Assembly: GCA_905182995.1 (NCBI GenBank)
Contig: CAJJDP010000004.1
Location: 372,001 to 436,000, forward strand
DNA: 64,000 nucleotides
Source: Paramecium octaurelia
Taxonomy: Eukaryota > Ciliophora > Oligohymenophorea > Peniculida > Parameciidae
Reading direction: 5' to 3'
Made by a program: the position numbers and the translations under genes
Shown: one piece after another, positions 21,180 through 34,558 of the stretch
Numbering within the stretch: position 1 is the first letter of the stretch
Layout of the letters: the number at the start of each line of letters is the position of its first letter
Notes under the pieces: model-generated
What the model saw: only the letters and a program-made list of their open reading frames with translations
The model's database searches: none
What the model was told of the DNA's origin: nothing

Positions 21180-23237
21180 ATGACAGATAAACTTCAATCA
21201 TTAGGTAACGTTATCATAGATTTTAGGAAACAGAGAGGAACAACTCGTAAATACTGATAATAGAGCTGAGTTTTCACTTGGAAAATTTACACCAATTGAA
21301 CTAGCTTGGGATAAACTTATAATAAATGCCACCATAAAAGTTGGGAAGGTAATACCTATTTATAAGTTAAGACTACCACTGAAAAATGCTTGCTTAATAA
21401 TCTTTAAGGAGTAATGAAACCTGCTCATTTTACTGCTATTTTGGGTCCATCAGGATCAGGAAAGACTACTTTATTGAATTTTTTGTCAGGTCGTTTAATA
21501 TCTGACAATCTAAAAATATCAGGAGAACTTTCATTAAATGGAAAAAGGATTAATGACATTGATAAATTTAACGATTAAATGGCCTATGTCATGCAAGATG
21601 ATATATTATTGGCCACCTTCTCACCCAGAGGTATTATATTACAAAATTATATTAGAGGCATTTTATTTTTCAGCCAATATGAGGTTAACAATCAGCGCAG
21701 AGGAAAAAGCGTAAAGAGTTGAAGCTTTGATTAGAGAATTAGGAATAACAAAATGTGCGGATACTAGAGTGGGAAATACATAAATCAGAGGCGTATCAGG
21801 AGGTGAAAGAAAGAGAGCAAGCATAGGAGTGGAATTATTAACGAATCCAAGTCTCATATTTTTAGATGAACCAACCACTGGTTTGGATTCATCAACTGCC
21901 TTATAAGTGATTGATTTATTGAAGAAATTGGCCAAAAATGGTCGTACAATAGTTAGTACTATCCATTAGCCTTCATCTGAAATCTTTAATAATTTTGATA
22001 GACTTATGCTATTGGTTAGAGGAAACATTATTTATCAAGGTGATGCAGAATAAGCTATTGATTACTTTGCTGCTATGGGTTATTAATGTCCTAATTTTTC
22101 TAATCCTTCAGATTACTTTATGAAATTGATGAATGAAGAAGGACTACTAGTTGAAAAGATTCAAGCAGGAGAGTCTGAAGATTTCGATGACGCTTAAATA
22201 AAGGCTGAATTTGAATAGAGATTAGAAGGATTTATTCAAAATTACAAAAATTCAAATATGAGTAAAGAATTAGATACCCATGAAACCGCATTAATTAAAG
22301 AAAATGATGTTGGATTTCACATAGGATTTATTTAATAATTTGTACTTATCTATTAAAGATCCTTTTTGAATGAAATTAGAAATCCAATGGATGTAAAATT
22401 GAAAATATTTTAATCTATTGTCAATGCTATTATGTTAATGCTCGTTTATTCAGATGTATATTCCATTATATATTATTTAGTTGGGCAAATATAACGAAGG
22501 ATTGTAAAATAGATTTGGAGCTTTGTTCTTTATTTGTACTGGTAATGCTTTTGGTGGAATCCAAGGAGCTTTACATACTTTCTCTATGGAAAGACCCCTA
22601 TTTTTAAGAGAAAGAATAAACAAAACCTATAGTGTTCATTCATTCTTTTGGGCAAGATCATTGGCTGAATTTCCATTCCAATTAATTTACCCTTCTCTTT
22701 GTGTTATAATAGTTTACTATGTTATAGGATTAAGTGATGAAAATGTAGGCAAATTCTTTATGCTTATTCTCATCTAATTCTTAACATATTAATATGCAGT
22801 TTCATATGGATTGCTTTTATCAACCATTATTCCAAAGATTGAAGTGGCCACAGCATTAGTACCTGCTTTGGTTATTCCATTTATGATCTTGGGAGGATTT
22901 TTCGTAAATTAAGATAATATTCCATATATTTTCTACCCTTTCACCTACTTATCTATGTTCAAGTATGGATTTGAGGCAGCTGTCATTGTAAGATCTATTA
23001 TTTAATTTTTAGAATGAATTCGATAATGTGAGTTATGAATGCATGCCAGGTTAGCCATGTTAACCAGTAGAGATGTTGTCAATTTAATTGACAAAATGGG
23101 AATGTTGCTATATCTTAATAGGATTAGCTATAGGGATTAGAATTTTTGCCTATTTCGCACTGCATTTAATATCAAGTCCTGAGAAACCAAAATTATAACC
23201 ACCTGAAAGCATGCAAATAAATAATAAACCAAAATGA
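21180..23237 (+). CDS. ABCG-type half ABC transporter
   Basis: ATG 21180 to TGA 23235-23237. Five introns of 22-25 nt (one ending AAG) give about 640 residues in the order nucleotide-binding domain, then membrane domain, as in the white/ABCG subfamily. Walker A is [10 protein letters not shown], the signature [10 protein letters not shown], Walker [14 protein letters not shown], the H-loop TIHQPSSEIF. The membrane domain begins near [12 protein letters not shown], includes the family motif [21 protein letters not shown] and [14 protein letters not shown] [12 protein letters not shown], and ends with a Cys-rich extracellular loop (YECMPGQPCQP) and a last helix. It needs to dimerise. The substrate cannot be told from sequence; ABCG members move sterols, lipids or drugs. 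Confidence 0.95.
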
Positions 23238-23273
23238 CTTTTAGTATTTTATATAATTATTTATTTTTAAAAT

Positions 23274-23956
23274 ATGATAAAAAAAAAGTAATTAGAAAGT
23301 TTTTTGCAATAAGTCCCTGACTTTGATGGAAAACCAAATTGGAATTTAGAATAACATATGACTCCTCCTTCTTTTGCTAGCGAGATAATATAATTGATTC
23401 TTAATGAAGAGTCACTTGAAAATTTAGTATGTGCAGATTTTGGATGTGGAACTGGAATGCTAACAGCTGGATTATTGTGTTGCAATGTAGCTCATGTTTT
23501 TGCTTATGAATTTGATGAAAAAGTTGCTCAAGACACTTTATAAACTTTATAAGAGATGCATGATGGAGCATTTGATTTGATTATAACAAATATTAAGCAT
23601 CATAAATTTCCATCTCAAAAAGTTGACTTAATTTTAATGAATCCTCCATTTGGTACAAAGGAAGCCAATATTGATACAGTATTTTTGTTATAAGCATTCT
23701 AACATGCCAACGGTAATGTCTACTCAATTCACAAATCATCTACTAGGTAATATTTGGAGAAATTAGCAATAGAAAATAAGCGTACCTTTAAAGTGCTTAA
23801 GGAATTTGAATTCCCTTTACCAAAAAAATTTTCTAAATATCACAAAAAAGGTTTCAAGAATATTCTATTTTAGACCTTGCATTTACATAAGTGGATTTCA
23901 TAAAGTTTGGCTATGTAAAGTAATAAGAAGCGAAATAAGATATCTAATTAAATTGA
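23274..23956 (+). CDS. METTL5: METTL5-type rRNA adenine N6-methyltransferase
   Basis: ATG 23274 to TGA 23954-23956, with one 23-nt intron near the 3' end whose removal gives the conserved tail KDLAFTQVDFIKF. The product is about 215 residues. Conserved features are the start KKKQLESFLQQV, the QHMTPPSFASEI segment, SAM motif I ADFGCGTGMLTAG, the acidic FAYEFDE, the catalytic NPPF motif in LMNPPFGTKEA, DTVFL, and VYSIHKSSTR. METTL5 with TRMT112 makes m6A in the decoding region of 18S rRNA. Length and motif order equal those of animal METTL5. Confidence 0.93.
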
Positions 23957-24334
23957 ATGCTTATATAGAAAATCTTCTATTTTTAATATAAATTTCTATC
24001 TTCTGATTTTGAACTAGATTGATTATGGGTAAAATTCTTAACCTAATTTATTCTCTATTTTCCTTTATAAATTAATTTTATTTTTGTTTTTATTAAGAAA
24101 AGGTAAAAAGGAAGAATAATCATATAGTGATAAATTAAATATCAATAGAATGAATGATTTAGAAACAAACCAACTATGAATGCTTTCAAGATAATTAGTT
24201 ATTAATTTCTAAATATAAAAATAATTTGTTTTTGAAATATTATAATCAAGTTTAGGTGCTTTAAAATCTACAGATTATTTGCATTAATCCTATAAATAAC
24301 TTCGATTGCTTTAATTATATAATTAAAATTTATT
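23957..24334. other. Intergenic with a weak short frame
   Basis: A frame at about 24024 reads MGKILNLIYSLFSFINQFYF and stops after some 45 codons. It has a hydrophobic start but no further support. Nothing else was recognised. Confidence 0.4.
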
Positions 24335-24496
24335 ATGTAACCTTCAGTGACTTACTTTGAACTTTAGACTCTCATATTCTTGATCATTATTGGAATGATC
24401 TTGATTTCATTAAAATACTTTACAGATCCAAAACAAAAGGAATCAAAAGTATTTGTTGATCAATTAATCGATAGTTAAAGCTTTGGAATCGAATGA
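24335..24496 (+). CDS. Possible 53-residue single-pass membrane protein
   Basis: ATG 24335 to TGA 24494-24496. The protein has a short Thr/Gln head, a strong hydrophobic helix (TLIFLIIIGMILISL) and a charged tail (KYFTDPKQKESKVFVDQ). Such micro-membrane proteins occur in respiratory and translocase complexes, but no family can be named. The stop overlaps the next ATG by the four bases ATGA, so the two frames might be parts of one gene joined in a way I cannot see. Confidence 0.45.
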
Positions 24497-24665
24497 TTAT
24501 TAATTATGAAGGTATATAACTAAGCATTGATGAAGAATAACTTTTAAAATAAACTTTTAAGAACACTTTGAGAAATCGCAAAGTTGTAATCAGTTCATCC
24601 ATTCCAAGATAGATAAAGACTACAAAAAGGGTTAGCTTTTACAATTTAGATGACTAACTTTGAAA
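24493..24665 (+). CDS. Possible 56-residue basic protein
   Basis: ATG 24493 overlaps the TGA of the previous frame; the stop is TGA 24663-24665. The sequence begins MIINYEGIQLSIDEEQLLK and ends with a basic Ser/Arg-rich part (SSSIPRQIKTTKRVSFYN). RVSF resembles a PP1-docking RVxF motif, which is only suggestive. No homologue is recognised. Confidence 0.4.
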
Positions 24666-24746
24666 TCTATCCTTTATTGATTTTCTTAATTTAGTATATT
24701 TACAATTATAGACATCATTGTTTTTATTTATTTTTAAATTAATAAG

Positions 24747-26311
24747 TCATATAAATTATATTATCAATACTTCTTTCAGACTATATCTGCCATGAGATCC
24801 TTGAAATTCTTATAAGTTAACTAATTATATTAAAAAATACTATACATAGTCTTTTTGATTTAATTCCGTTAAAATTTCCATAAAATATTCCTTTTCCAAA
24901 GAGAACTAAGTAGCCAAACTCTCAGCAGTAATAAAATTTTTTTTATTTTTCAACAATTTAAAGCTAGTATCCAAGACTTCTTCTTGAATCAAAGTCTTGC
25001 GTTTGATGGCATAGAGTATGAATTCAGCAAAGGTGATTTTGCTATCTTTATCCATATCTACTTTTCTAAATATATTAACACAAACTGATTTGGTTTTATC
25101 GTTATCTGATACAAAATCTGTATAAGAGGCCAAAAGTTCTGAGAGACTAAAAAACCCATCATTATCAAGATCTAAAGATCTAAAGACAGAGTAAATATCT
25201 CGAAGTTTATCTGGAGGGTAATTATTAATAATAAACTTCAAGATGTAAGCTTATAACATATTTAACTTTTTAGATTTTTATAATCTGAGCAGGGTTTCTC
25301 TAACTTGTTCTTCTCTTAATTAAACCTCTTATTTCAATAGCCATGGATGCTTTGTTATATCCTTTAATTTAATTCTTTTTTTTGGATTTTTATCTAATAA
25401 TTATTACAATAATGAGATAGCCTCATTGGATATTGATTATTCAAATTACATCTCTGAAATTAAGATTTCTACTCTTAATTTATTAAGTGATTTGGACTCA
25501 TAAGGAGATGTATGATAGAGTAATTAGTAAAGGATTATTCCTAAAGACCAAATATCTCTTTCTTCTGTATACTCTTGATTTTCGAAATATTCTGGAGGCA
25601 AATAATGTGATTCTTCAAAAGATGGTTTCTTTTTCATAAACAGATGGAACAAGTTATATAATTTTATGTATTTATCTCCAAAAAGGGCAAATGAATCTAG
25701 GGTTAGATGGCCATGAGTGAGTTATTAATGGTGAATGTAGTCAATTGCTTCTACTATTTGGTTGAATATGAATGCAATATCTTGTTCAGTGATAAACATT
25801 TTTGAATTCAGAATTACTATCTCTTTGCTATTCTCTTCGGCCACATGATATTTCTATTGTTCTTCATATATTTCATATAATTGAATTAGATTAGGATGAT
25901 GCTAATTAAATTTAAGAACATAATTACAAGTTAATAATTGAGTAACGAAGCAACATATTTTTCATCTGTAAGTTTATATGACTTTATAATTCTCACTATT
26001 CCTGTATTATTATGCTGGATGGTAGTAAATGGAAAATCTTTATCTTCCTTTCTCAACAAACTATAATAAGTTGAGAAGTTAGTGCTTCTATAAACTAGTG
26101 TTTAATTTATATTTTGAAGACTTATTGTTGTCAAACCTTACTCAACTACAGTCTAAGGGACATTATGAGTATTGGATCTAGTGTTTGATCTAACAACTAA
26201 AGGCTAAGTTGTCGACCTGTTTGGAGTTGTTGTCTAAGATTGTTTTTATTTTGCCTCCTGCAGTTTGGCTTTCATTGTTTTTTTCATTTCTTATGAGGAA
26301 CAGGAACCCAT
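24747..26311 (-). CDS. CDPK-like pseudokinase with EF-hands and lipidated N-terminus
   Basis: The start is ATG 26311-26309 (MGSCSSQEMKKTMKAK, a myristoyl/palmitoyl motif) and the stop 24749-24747; introns in the N-lobe are only partly placed. The kinase C-lobe is clear: a tyrosine-rich activation segment YLPPEYF, then ERDIWSLGIILYQLLYHTSP, and the Arg of RIKLKDITKHPWLL. After it come a junction helix and EF-hands DLDNDGFFSLSE and DMDKDSKITFAE, the order of calcium-dependent protein kinases. The catalytic loop, HRDLKPEN in active kinases, reads HGHLTLDSF, and DFG is replaced by YNL. The catalytic Asp and metal-binding Asp are thus missing. It probably senses calcium and scaffolds without phosphorylating. 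Confidence 0.8.
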
Positions 26312-26533
26312 CTTCTTACAATAATTTAATTTTTTTTGGGGTAGATTACGAAAATGAGTTATCAAACAATAATTCACTGATATGACAGATACAAACTTAC
26401 GTAATATATTGCAGATTATTTATTACTTAATTAAAGAACACAAATTAATTAAATTCATTTTAGAAAGAAAAATACAATAAAAGTATATTCTGAAAAACTT
26501 TAAGAATATCTTGGACATATTTAGAATGATCAA
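26312..26533. other. Spacer or 3' end of the next minus-strand gene
   Basis: Frames from the upstream minus-strand gene stay open into this stretch, so its 3' end is not fixed. A plus-strand frame from 26381 (MTDTNLRNILQIIYY) is open too and was not accepted. Confidence 0.35.
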
Positions 26534-28451
26534 TCAACGCTAAATAATTATAAGTATATATATTTATAATTTTATAAAGTAGGGAATAATCAATATTTAT
26601 TTTATTGTTTATATTACAGGAAACCTAAATTATATATTACTTATTACTTATTCCAGGCCTTATGGATATTTTTTAAACATTTGTAATTTTTATTGGTAAT
26701 TCATCTTTTACTTTTAAAAATTCAGTAAAGCTTGCAGTTCTTTATTTAAAGCTCTCATTCGATCTAATGCTCTCAAGTATTCTGTTGGTCTATTCAGTAC
26801 TTTGTTATATAGATATCGATTATTTTTAAAAAGAGGACGCCTATTATTAAGATAAACTAGATTTTTATAATAATTATTAGATCGATCTTTAATCAAATTG
26901 CGATTAATTTGAATACAGAGACTTTTAGTCAAGCTCTTATTCGAAGGTTAAGACTTATTACTTACCTAAAAGTGAAGTTGGAGATTATACACATTCCTCT
27001 TGACTATTATTTACCTCCTAAAAAGTGATTAATTTTGTCTGGCATAAGGCAATGCTTTCTCTTTGACTTCCCATTATAGCAAAATCGCTGATATGGTTTA
27101 GATCATTCATTTGAACAGACTTCTTTGTTTCTATTACAAAACTAGGTTCTCTACTTAATTTCCGAAGACTTTAAAAATTTTGCATTAGTTAATCATATCT
27201 ATTCGACTTATTAGAGAAAGCAGAAGGAGGTGGCACTTATTCAATTAATTCTTATTATTGAACCAATTCTTACTCATCATTACTATATCTTTTTGCCGAT
27301 GAAACCTTACCTTAACTATTATCTAATTGAACATATTTCACAGTTTCTTTCATAACCTGTTATTCACTAAATAATTCTGGTTCCACTTGCTTTGGGGATT
27401 TTATTAGAGACTCCAATTAAGAAGGACCAAAGGTTGTTCTACAATCATTTCCTTAGACCATTTCTAATTATAAATTAATCGGATTTTATTCCAAACTACT
27501 TTCAAAGGAGACATTAATTTTCTTATTTTGATTTGCCGACACTTCAACTGGTATAATTGATGATAGGTTGCTTATTGTAAATTGTGATTTCCCATAAATA
27601 TCCTCAATACTCTCATTCTGTTATTTTTTCATTTGATTATAAAAACTATTTAAATTTGTCTTGCTGTTTAAAACTGATATTTATTATTGTCTTAATGCTT
27701 CTTATTATTATTTTATAATTTCCAACTGCTACTATAAAATTAATGATTATTATTCTAGAAATTATTATTTAATTTATGAGTTTTCCTCAGAATAGAAAAT
27801 TTCTGGGTGTTTTATGCTCTTTTGACTGGAATAGTCAAAATAAGGAACTTTTAACTAAGTTTCCTTATATTCTAGTATATGTTTGATTTTTTGGTTTTAT
27901 TTTTAGAGCATTTCCACAGGTTTTGGAGTGTTGGATTGATACCTTTTAGTTACTTCTTATAAATCTCTGAGGATGTTTTATTTTAGATTATCAACCATAT
28001 CCATAATTTGAGGGTCTTCAGGCTACTTAAATGCTGATTTATTTTGGCTTTTGGATGTCTGATTTTATTATACACATCTTAAAGGGCTAACAGATCCTCT
28101 TCCTCTAGTATTGATCACAATTGGGCTCTTTTATGCCATAGGAGTTTATGATCTATTTTCTTAATACAAATGTTTTTTGGATGGTTAGTTTTCTTTGTTG
28201 TTTTTACAAGTGGAGTTATCGAAATAATTCCTAAGAGATTGTTATGAATTGATTTCTCTAGTTGTATGTATAATTTTCTCTTGTTTATCAGTTTTCTCGC
28301 ATTTTTATACTTCAGCTACTCTTTTGGTGGAGGGCTATATAGTGCTTTTTGTTCGACCAGCTTAAGTAACTAATTATGTTAACTATTAAATTGCATTTAT
28401 TTATGGATTTCTAACAAGCTTTACAAAATTTTGACGATCGTTGGATAACAT
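26534..28451 (-). CDS. Gln/Ser-rich protein with coiled-coil segments
   Basis: The start is ATG 28451-28449 (MLSNDRQNFVKLVRNPQIN). The frame stays open for about 480 codons of polar, mostly disordered sequence with a coiled coil (QQQLEIIKQQQEALRQQQ) and Ser/Thr/Pro stretches such as RGRGSVSPLR. Towards the C-terminus a second frame (RPTEYLRALDRMRALNKELQ) looks more protein-like and must be reached through an intron I could not fix. The end at 26534 is the TGA of that frame and is tentative. No family recognised. Confidence 0.55.
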
Positions 28452-28473
28452 ATAAATTTTTATTAATAAATTA

Positions 28474-29567
28474 ATGAAACTAGCCCAATAAGAGTATTAC
28501 TTCAGCAGACCCAAAATCAATAGTCTGTATTCACCTGAGAGCAGATATAAATCTATCTCTCATTATTCTGATAAGTCTCTGGTTCAGAATATTGATACCT
28601 AAATCTAAATCAATTAAGCCATACAGAATATACAATACTTGAAGGGCAAGATAAATTATGAAAAGAATTAATTATAGCAGCTATCCTTTCTTAATAGTGA
28701 TACTAATTTCTCATTTACATCTGTTCCTCTTAGCAAATTAGATCCAGAGTCTTATACTATGAAATAAAAGATCGTATAACTTAAAGAGAAAGTATGAATG
28801 TAAAATATTAGTTAAAACAATTAGAGAACGAAGAGAAGCGAATTTAAGTGATGAATTATTAGAGAATTGATCAAAATGAAGAATATGCCTTTAAAAATTA
28901 TACAAGGATTATGATGATGAATAAATCCAAACAATAGCTAATTCAACATAAAACTGGACTTATTAATTAGATCAAATAATTAAAACATGAAATCTATATA
29001 GACTAGATGGAGATTACTGTCTAAGACAATTAAATTCTAGATTTAGAAACAAAAAATAAACAATATAAGTTAAGACTATCCAAAGTTTCAGAATAGCTTA
29101 AGCAAATTAAAAAAAATCTCGCTAAGTATTAACAGTTTGATCTGAAAAAGTCTAGATAAATCAAAGATTTTATGAGTAAATTAGGAGTAGGTGATTCTAA
29201 AGCAGATGACATGGATGAAGTACTTGAAAATTACAATAGAAAAATACTCAATAATTAGAAAACTATTGATGAATTTCTATTATTAGCCCAACAACGATCA
29301 TATTATGCATTATCATAAATGTAAGATTTGGAATATCAAATCAAGAAATAAAAAGAAGTTAAATCAGAAATCTTTTCATAGATTAGAGAACTAAAATTAC
29401 TGATCTCTAAATTCTCAAAAACTAGAAGAACCTCCTTAGAAAACAATTACAATAAAGATAATTTGAAAGAGGAAGAAAAAGTTGATTGGATTTTTAATAG
29501 TAGAGATTTAGATGAATTTCCATTAACTTAATCTAAAAATATAGATGATATTGAATTTGATTATTGA
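28474..29567 (+). CDS. Coiled-coil protein, about 355 residues
   Basis: ATG 28474 to TGA 29565-29567 with one 20-nt intron at 28792-28811. After a Ser/Tyr-rich head (SLYSPESRYKSISHYSDKS) nearly all of the protein is coiled coil of the flagellar-associated type, ending with an acidic tail (DWIFNSRDLDEFP). The start is 22 bp from the start of the gene on the opposite strand. A ciliary or basal-body role is plausible by composition only. Confidence 0.7.
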
Positions 29568-30059
29568 AAATTAATTATAATTAAAAGAAAACTACCAAGA
29601 TTATGCACATCTTTAAAATATTTCTCATTTGAAAAAATTGAATTAATCATTTTGAAAAGTTATAAATCTATTTCAAACACTTTTAGATATATTTTAATTT
29701 TTCTATGAATTTGGAGAACTCATAATACTCTTATTAAATAAATTTTATTCTACTAACTATATATATGATAGAAATAAAAATTATTCTTAAATTTATTAAG
29801 GTTACATAAACTAATGCCTAATTTTAAATTTATTGATAAAAAATCAAATCAAGCTATTTTGATCTTTGTTTAATCAAATATATATTACTATATGTTATAT
29901 AATTTTATTTTCTATCCTCCTTATATCTTAACTGATTTTTATCAGGAATTCCTTTAACATAATTATTAATCAGAAGTCCAAGAAATTCTGATAAAAATTG
30001 AATATAAATTTTCTTTTATATCTTTCAACTTAATCAATCATATATATTTATTATTATTA
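29568..30059. other. Intergenic, no feature seen
   Basis: A+T-rich spacer of about 490 bp, with TGA in all frames and no recognisable element. The promoter of the TAP42 gene should lie at its right end. Confidence 0.55.
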
Positions 30060-31137
30060 ATGAATAGTGAGGAAGAAATTCTTAAATAATTTGATACATT
30101 GCTTAAATAAGTAAATAATTTTGAGGACTAAAATCCTGGTGATGACAAATTGATGGAGCTAATTGAGAAATTCTAATTAACCCAATAGGCAATTATTAAA
30201 CTCCACATTTTTTCTCCAAATGAGGAATTCAATGAAATAAAAACAGAGCATCTCAAATTTTTTTTATTGCCCTATTATGTTGGTTGGGCATTAACATAAG
30301 TGTAAAATGAGGATATTCGGTAAAAAAATGTCGAGACATCTAATTATTATGTGAAAGAATTTTTAAAACTATTAAAACATTACGAAATCCTAAAAGGGAA
30401 TCAAATAAAATTATTTAAATCCATGGTGGAAAATGATACTTTTTAAATTAATAGAGATGATAAGATAGCCAACTATAAGGAACAACAAATTTTGAATAAA
30501 CAAATATAGGTATTTTTGGTTATAACCACTTTAGAATTTATAAAAATAAGATGATGATAAATTATCGAGAGAAATTATAAAATTGCAATTAAATTAAAAA
30601 ATTATATCTTCACTTGATATATTGAATACTAATTAATAGGAATTGGAAATACTAAAGTTTAAATCACAAATGAGAAAAGATAAAGAACTTCTATAGCAAT
30701 ACCAAGAATAGTAAGAAAAGCCAATCCCAAAAATGAAAGTTTGGAATATTCCAGTAACAAATGATATTAACTATCTTATAGAAACCCACTATGCAACCCT
30801 AATTCTTTGATCCGCACTGTCAACATTGCTAAACTGAAGCAGAACTCAGACAGAAACATGTTGCCGAAGTTTGGTAACCTAATGCATCCAGACTTCCAAA
30901 TATGACATTAGAAGAATTTGCTGACTCAGAAATGAAAGTATTATTATTAATAGAGTCTAGTTTGCCAAAGATTAAGAAACAAAAATGAAAAAAGCACAAG
31001 AAGAATAGCAAAAATTAGAATAGGATAAGGATGATGATAAAGATTATTGGGCAGATTAGTAAACATTAAAAGATAGAAATTGGGATGATTGGAAAGATGA
31101 CAATGAAAAAGGAGCTGGTAATAAGATGGGAAGATGA
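30060..31137 (+). CDS. TAP42: TAP42/IGBP1 (alpha4) PP2A-associated protein
   Basis: ATG 30060 to TGA 31135-31137. Introns of 25, 28 and 23 nt give about 330 residues. The N-terminal helical domain includes LHIFSPNEEFNEIKTEHLKF and LLPYYVGWALTQVQ, which matches the 14-3-3-like domain of Tap42/alpha4. The C-terminal part has the family signature RLPNMTLEEFADSEM (PTMTIEEF in animals) and ends RNWDDWKDDNEKGAGNKMGR, as in alpha4. The family binds and stabilises the catalytic subunits of PP2A, PP4 and PP6 under TOR control. Its 3' end converges on the epimerase gene with 13 bp between stops. Confidence 0.92.
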
Positions 31138-31150
31138 TATAATTAATACA

Positions 31151-32190
<1,040 letters not shown>

Positions 32191-32217
32191 TATATAAAGA
32201 ACAAAAATTAATTATTA

Positions 32218-33805
32218 TCATTTTTATAAAGAGTTATTATTAACATTTTGTTATAATGCTTTCACTTACCAATTAATTAAGTTATTAATTCTGCATCTCA
32301 CTGTTAAAGGTTTTGGAGTCAATTGTTAAGCAGAACTAGTTTAAGTTCTAAATGTCAAGCTAGTTTAAAGATTATTAAAAGTATTAATTGTTTGCAGGTT
32401 TAATTTTGGAATATTTTTTTAAGTTTTTTCTTTATTAGAATTCTTTTCTAATTTGTAAATCATCAACTTTTTTAGATCATTCGCCTTTAATTTAGATTAC
32501 TGTTTATCTTTGCTTCTCTTTTATTCATATGGATTATTTGAATATGAGATGGGATTTAAAACACTGTTAAAGTTCTTTTGAATTTTATAACAATCTAATT
32601 AGTTAGTCACTTTAATTGATCGATTAGAACAACTCTTTAGCAAGGAAGTCCTATTAATTTCTTTAAATGAATCTGCCTTATTAACTTTACTTAATATTTA
32701 TTGCAATCCTTTGTTATTTTAGACACATTTATTCCTTTATGATTTTGGGGTGTTCTTTTCCATATCCTTGATTGATTTCATTATTTTGAGCTCTAGCTGT
32801 TTCATTTCAGGTATTGAATTTTTGGTTTCTTTGGTTTAATCCACTTTATTTTCAATTCTAGCTTTGCTTAATTTAGAATATTTATTAAACAATGAAATCA
32901 AGCTTTCCTTTTGAACATTAATTTCTTTAGTTCTCTCTTAAGATGTCTTTAGTACCTTACTGACAGAGTCTGTAGTAAATCTAGTTGACAAAGGAACTCT
33001 GATATCATTGCAACATTTACTCTAGGTCCTTGATGATTGAGACAAAGCAAACTCGTCTAACTTTAGAGATTTTTTAAATAAAGGATTTTGCTTTTTAAAT
33101 ACTTGATACTTCTAAACATTTTTCTGATTGTTTATTTATTGTGGATTGAGAGCTTTCAACATTTGAATAATCTCACTTTGCTAATCTTCTTGGATTTTCG
33201 AGATTTTACTTATTTCTTCTTAGCTTGCTTAATTTTACTCTTCTTATTATTTTATATCTTGAAGAATGTTTTCAACATTGTTGTTAATAGTTGAATTATT
33301 ACTGCTTTCGGATTATGGTGTCGTTTAGGTTTCAATAGGTTTATCCCCCACGATACCTTTTGGAGGTTGATTTGGATTGTTTCGATTCTCATATTCTATC
33401 TATCTTTATATTTTGTAGTATTCAAGTTTTCGCTTTTTATCGTAATACAAATTCAATATTTGTATCAAATTCTTGTGAACAGTAAACCGAGGTAAATCGT
33501 TATGATATTTGTAGAACTCTGTTAGTAATTTAATTTTAGCAATATATTCATTAATATAGTAATATCTCTTCATTCTTTCTCCTAATTCTTAAAATTGTGT
33601 ATCGTCCTTAATTTATCACTAATTGCTTACATAAAATTAAATAGTAGCAGGTGTTCTGTTCTTACCCAAAATATCATTGATTTCTCTTGTGAAGTAATAA
33701 TTTTATGAAGCTGCATACTTATGATAGAGAGTATGGTTGATAATGTTACTAGGAGCAAATTCTGTTTGATAATTTCTGACATAGCCCAAGGTTTTTAATT
33801 AACAT
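32218..33805 (-). CDS. Uncharacterised protein with conserved-looking head and disordered tail
   Basis: The stop is 32220-32218. The body is one open frame after a 24-nt intron (AAG acceptor) that removes a TGA. The N-terminal part reads like a folded domain (RNYQTEFAPSNIINHTLYHK, then GERMKRYYYINEYIAKIKLL and FYKYHNDLPRF). The remaining 350 residues are Ser/Asn/Lys-rich, low complexity with helical segments. The start is unsettled: the ATG at 33805-33803 is in another frame, so a first intron is required. No family recognised. Confidence 0.55.
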
Positions 33806-33840
33806 TTATGCTATTAATTCATATATAATTAAATAAGTAA

Positions 33841-34107
33841 ATGTCCGAAGAATTAAATTCAAGTCTTGATTCCCTCGAATTGGATTTATACCACAAACCT
33901 AATCCTCGAATCAGAATGATCCTCAATTACCTCAGAGCCTAAAATATCAGATTTTGCACAGACCCTAAGAAGAAGGAAGAAGACTACTATTGTAAAGGAG
34001 CTTCACCAGAGATCAATCCTGATCTTGATTTTGGAATGAGAAGAAATAGATTTTTAAAAAGAGGACCCCAACCAATTGGTATCACTTTAGTTTCAAATAC
34101 ATCCTGA
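33841..34107 (+). CDS. Small acidic/basic protein of 88 residues
   Basis: ATG 33841 to TGA 34105-34107 without an intron. The protein begins MSEELNSSLDSLELDLYHK and contains RMILNYLRAQNIRFCTDPKK and a Met/Arg/Asn-rich patch (FGMRRNRFLKRGPQPIG). A splice site near 34080 might add another exon. It starts 35 bp from the opposite gene's likely start. No family recognised. Confidence 0.6.
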
Positions 34108-34558
34108 TTTACTATTATATATAATTTATTTTTAGATTCAGTAAGCTTCTATTTTAACTTCTATTTGGTCTCTTAGATGCAGCATCTATCATACTTGATC
34201 ATTTATTTTCACTATATTCATTCAAATGAAGTTGACATGAGTGAAATGTGTTTGAATTGAATCTTTGATTAATCAAATTTGATTTCGTTTTAAAATGAAA
34301 TTTGGGAGAGTATGATTTAATTATGAATTTCATATAAATATTGACTTATATATCAAAAATTATAGTTAATATTAAAAATGCATAATAATCAATTAACTTA
34401 AACAAATGCATGGCATAAAACTTGAACTCTTGAAATTTATATTATAATGTTTATAATTTTATTATTCTAGACTATTTATTCATTGGGGCCAGACAATTTT
34501 TTATGTGGATTGAGACTCTATTATGCCCAAGAATCATATTTCTTACTTGACTAACAGA
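34108..34558. other. Intergenic, no feature seen
   Basis: A+T-rich spacer. A plus-strand frame from 34448 is open for some 40 codons but leads nowhere and overlaps the preferred start of the next gene. Confidence 0.5.

Noticed and set aside
24020..24170. ARL-like GTPase suggested by MGKILNLIYSLF
   Set aside because: The frame ends after about 45 codons and has no GTP-binding motif.
26381..26950. Plus-strand open frame of about 190 codons from MTDTNLRNILQ
   Set aside because: No domain, the later part is antisense to a better minus-strand helix frame, and long open frames are common when only TGA stops.
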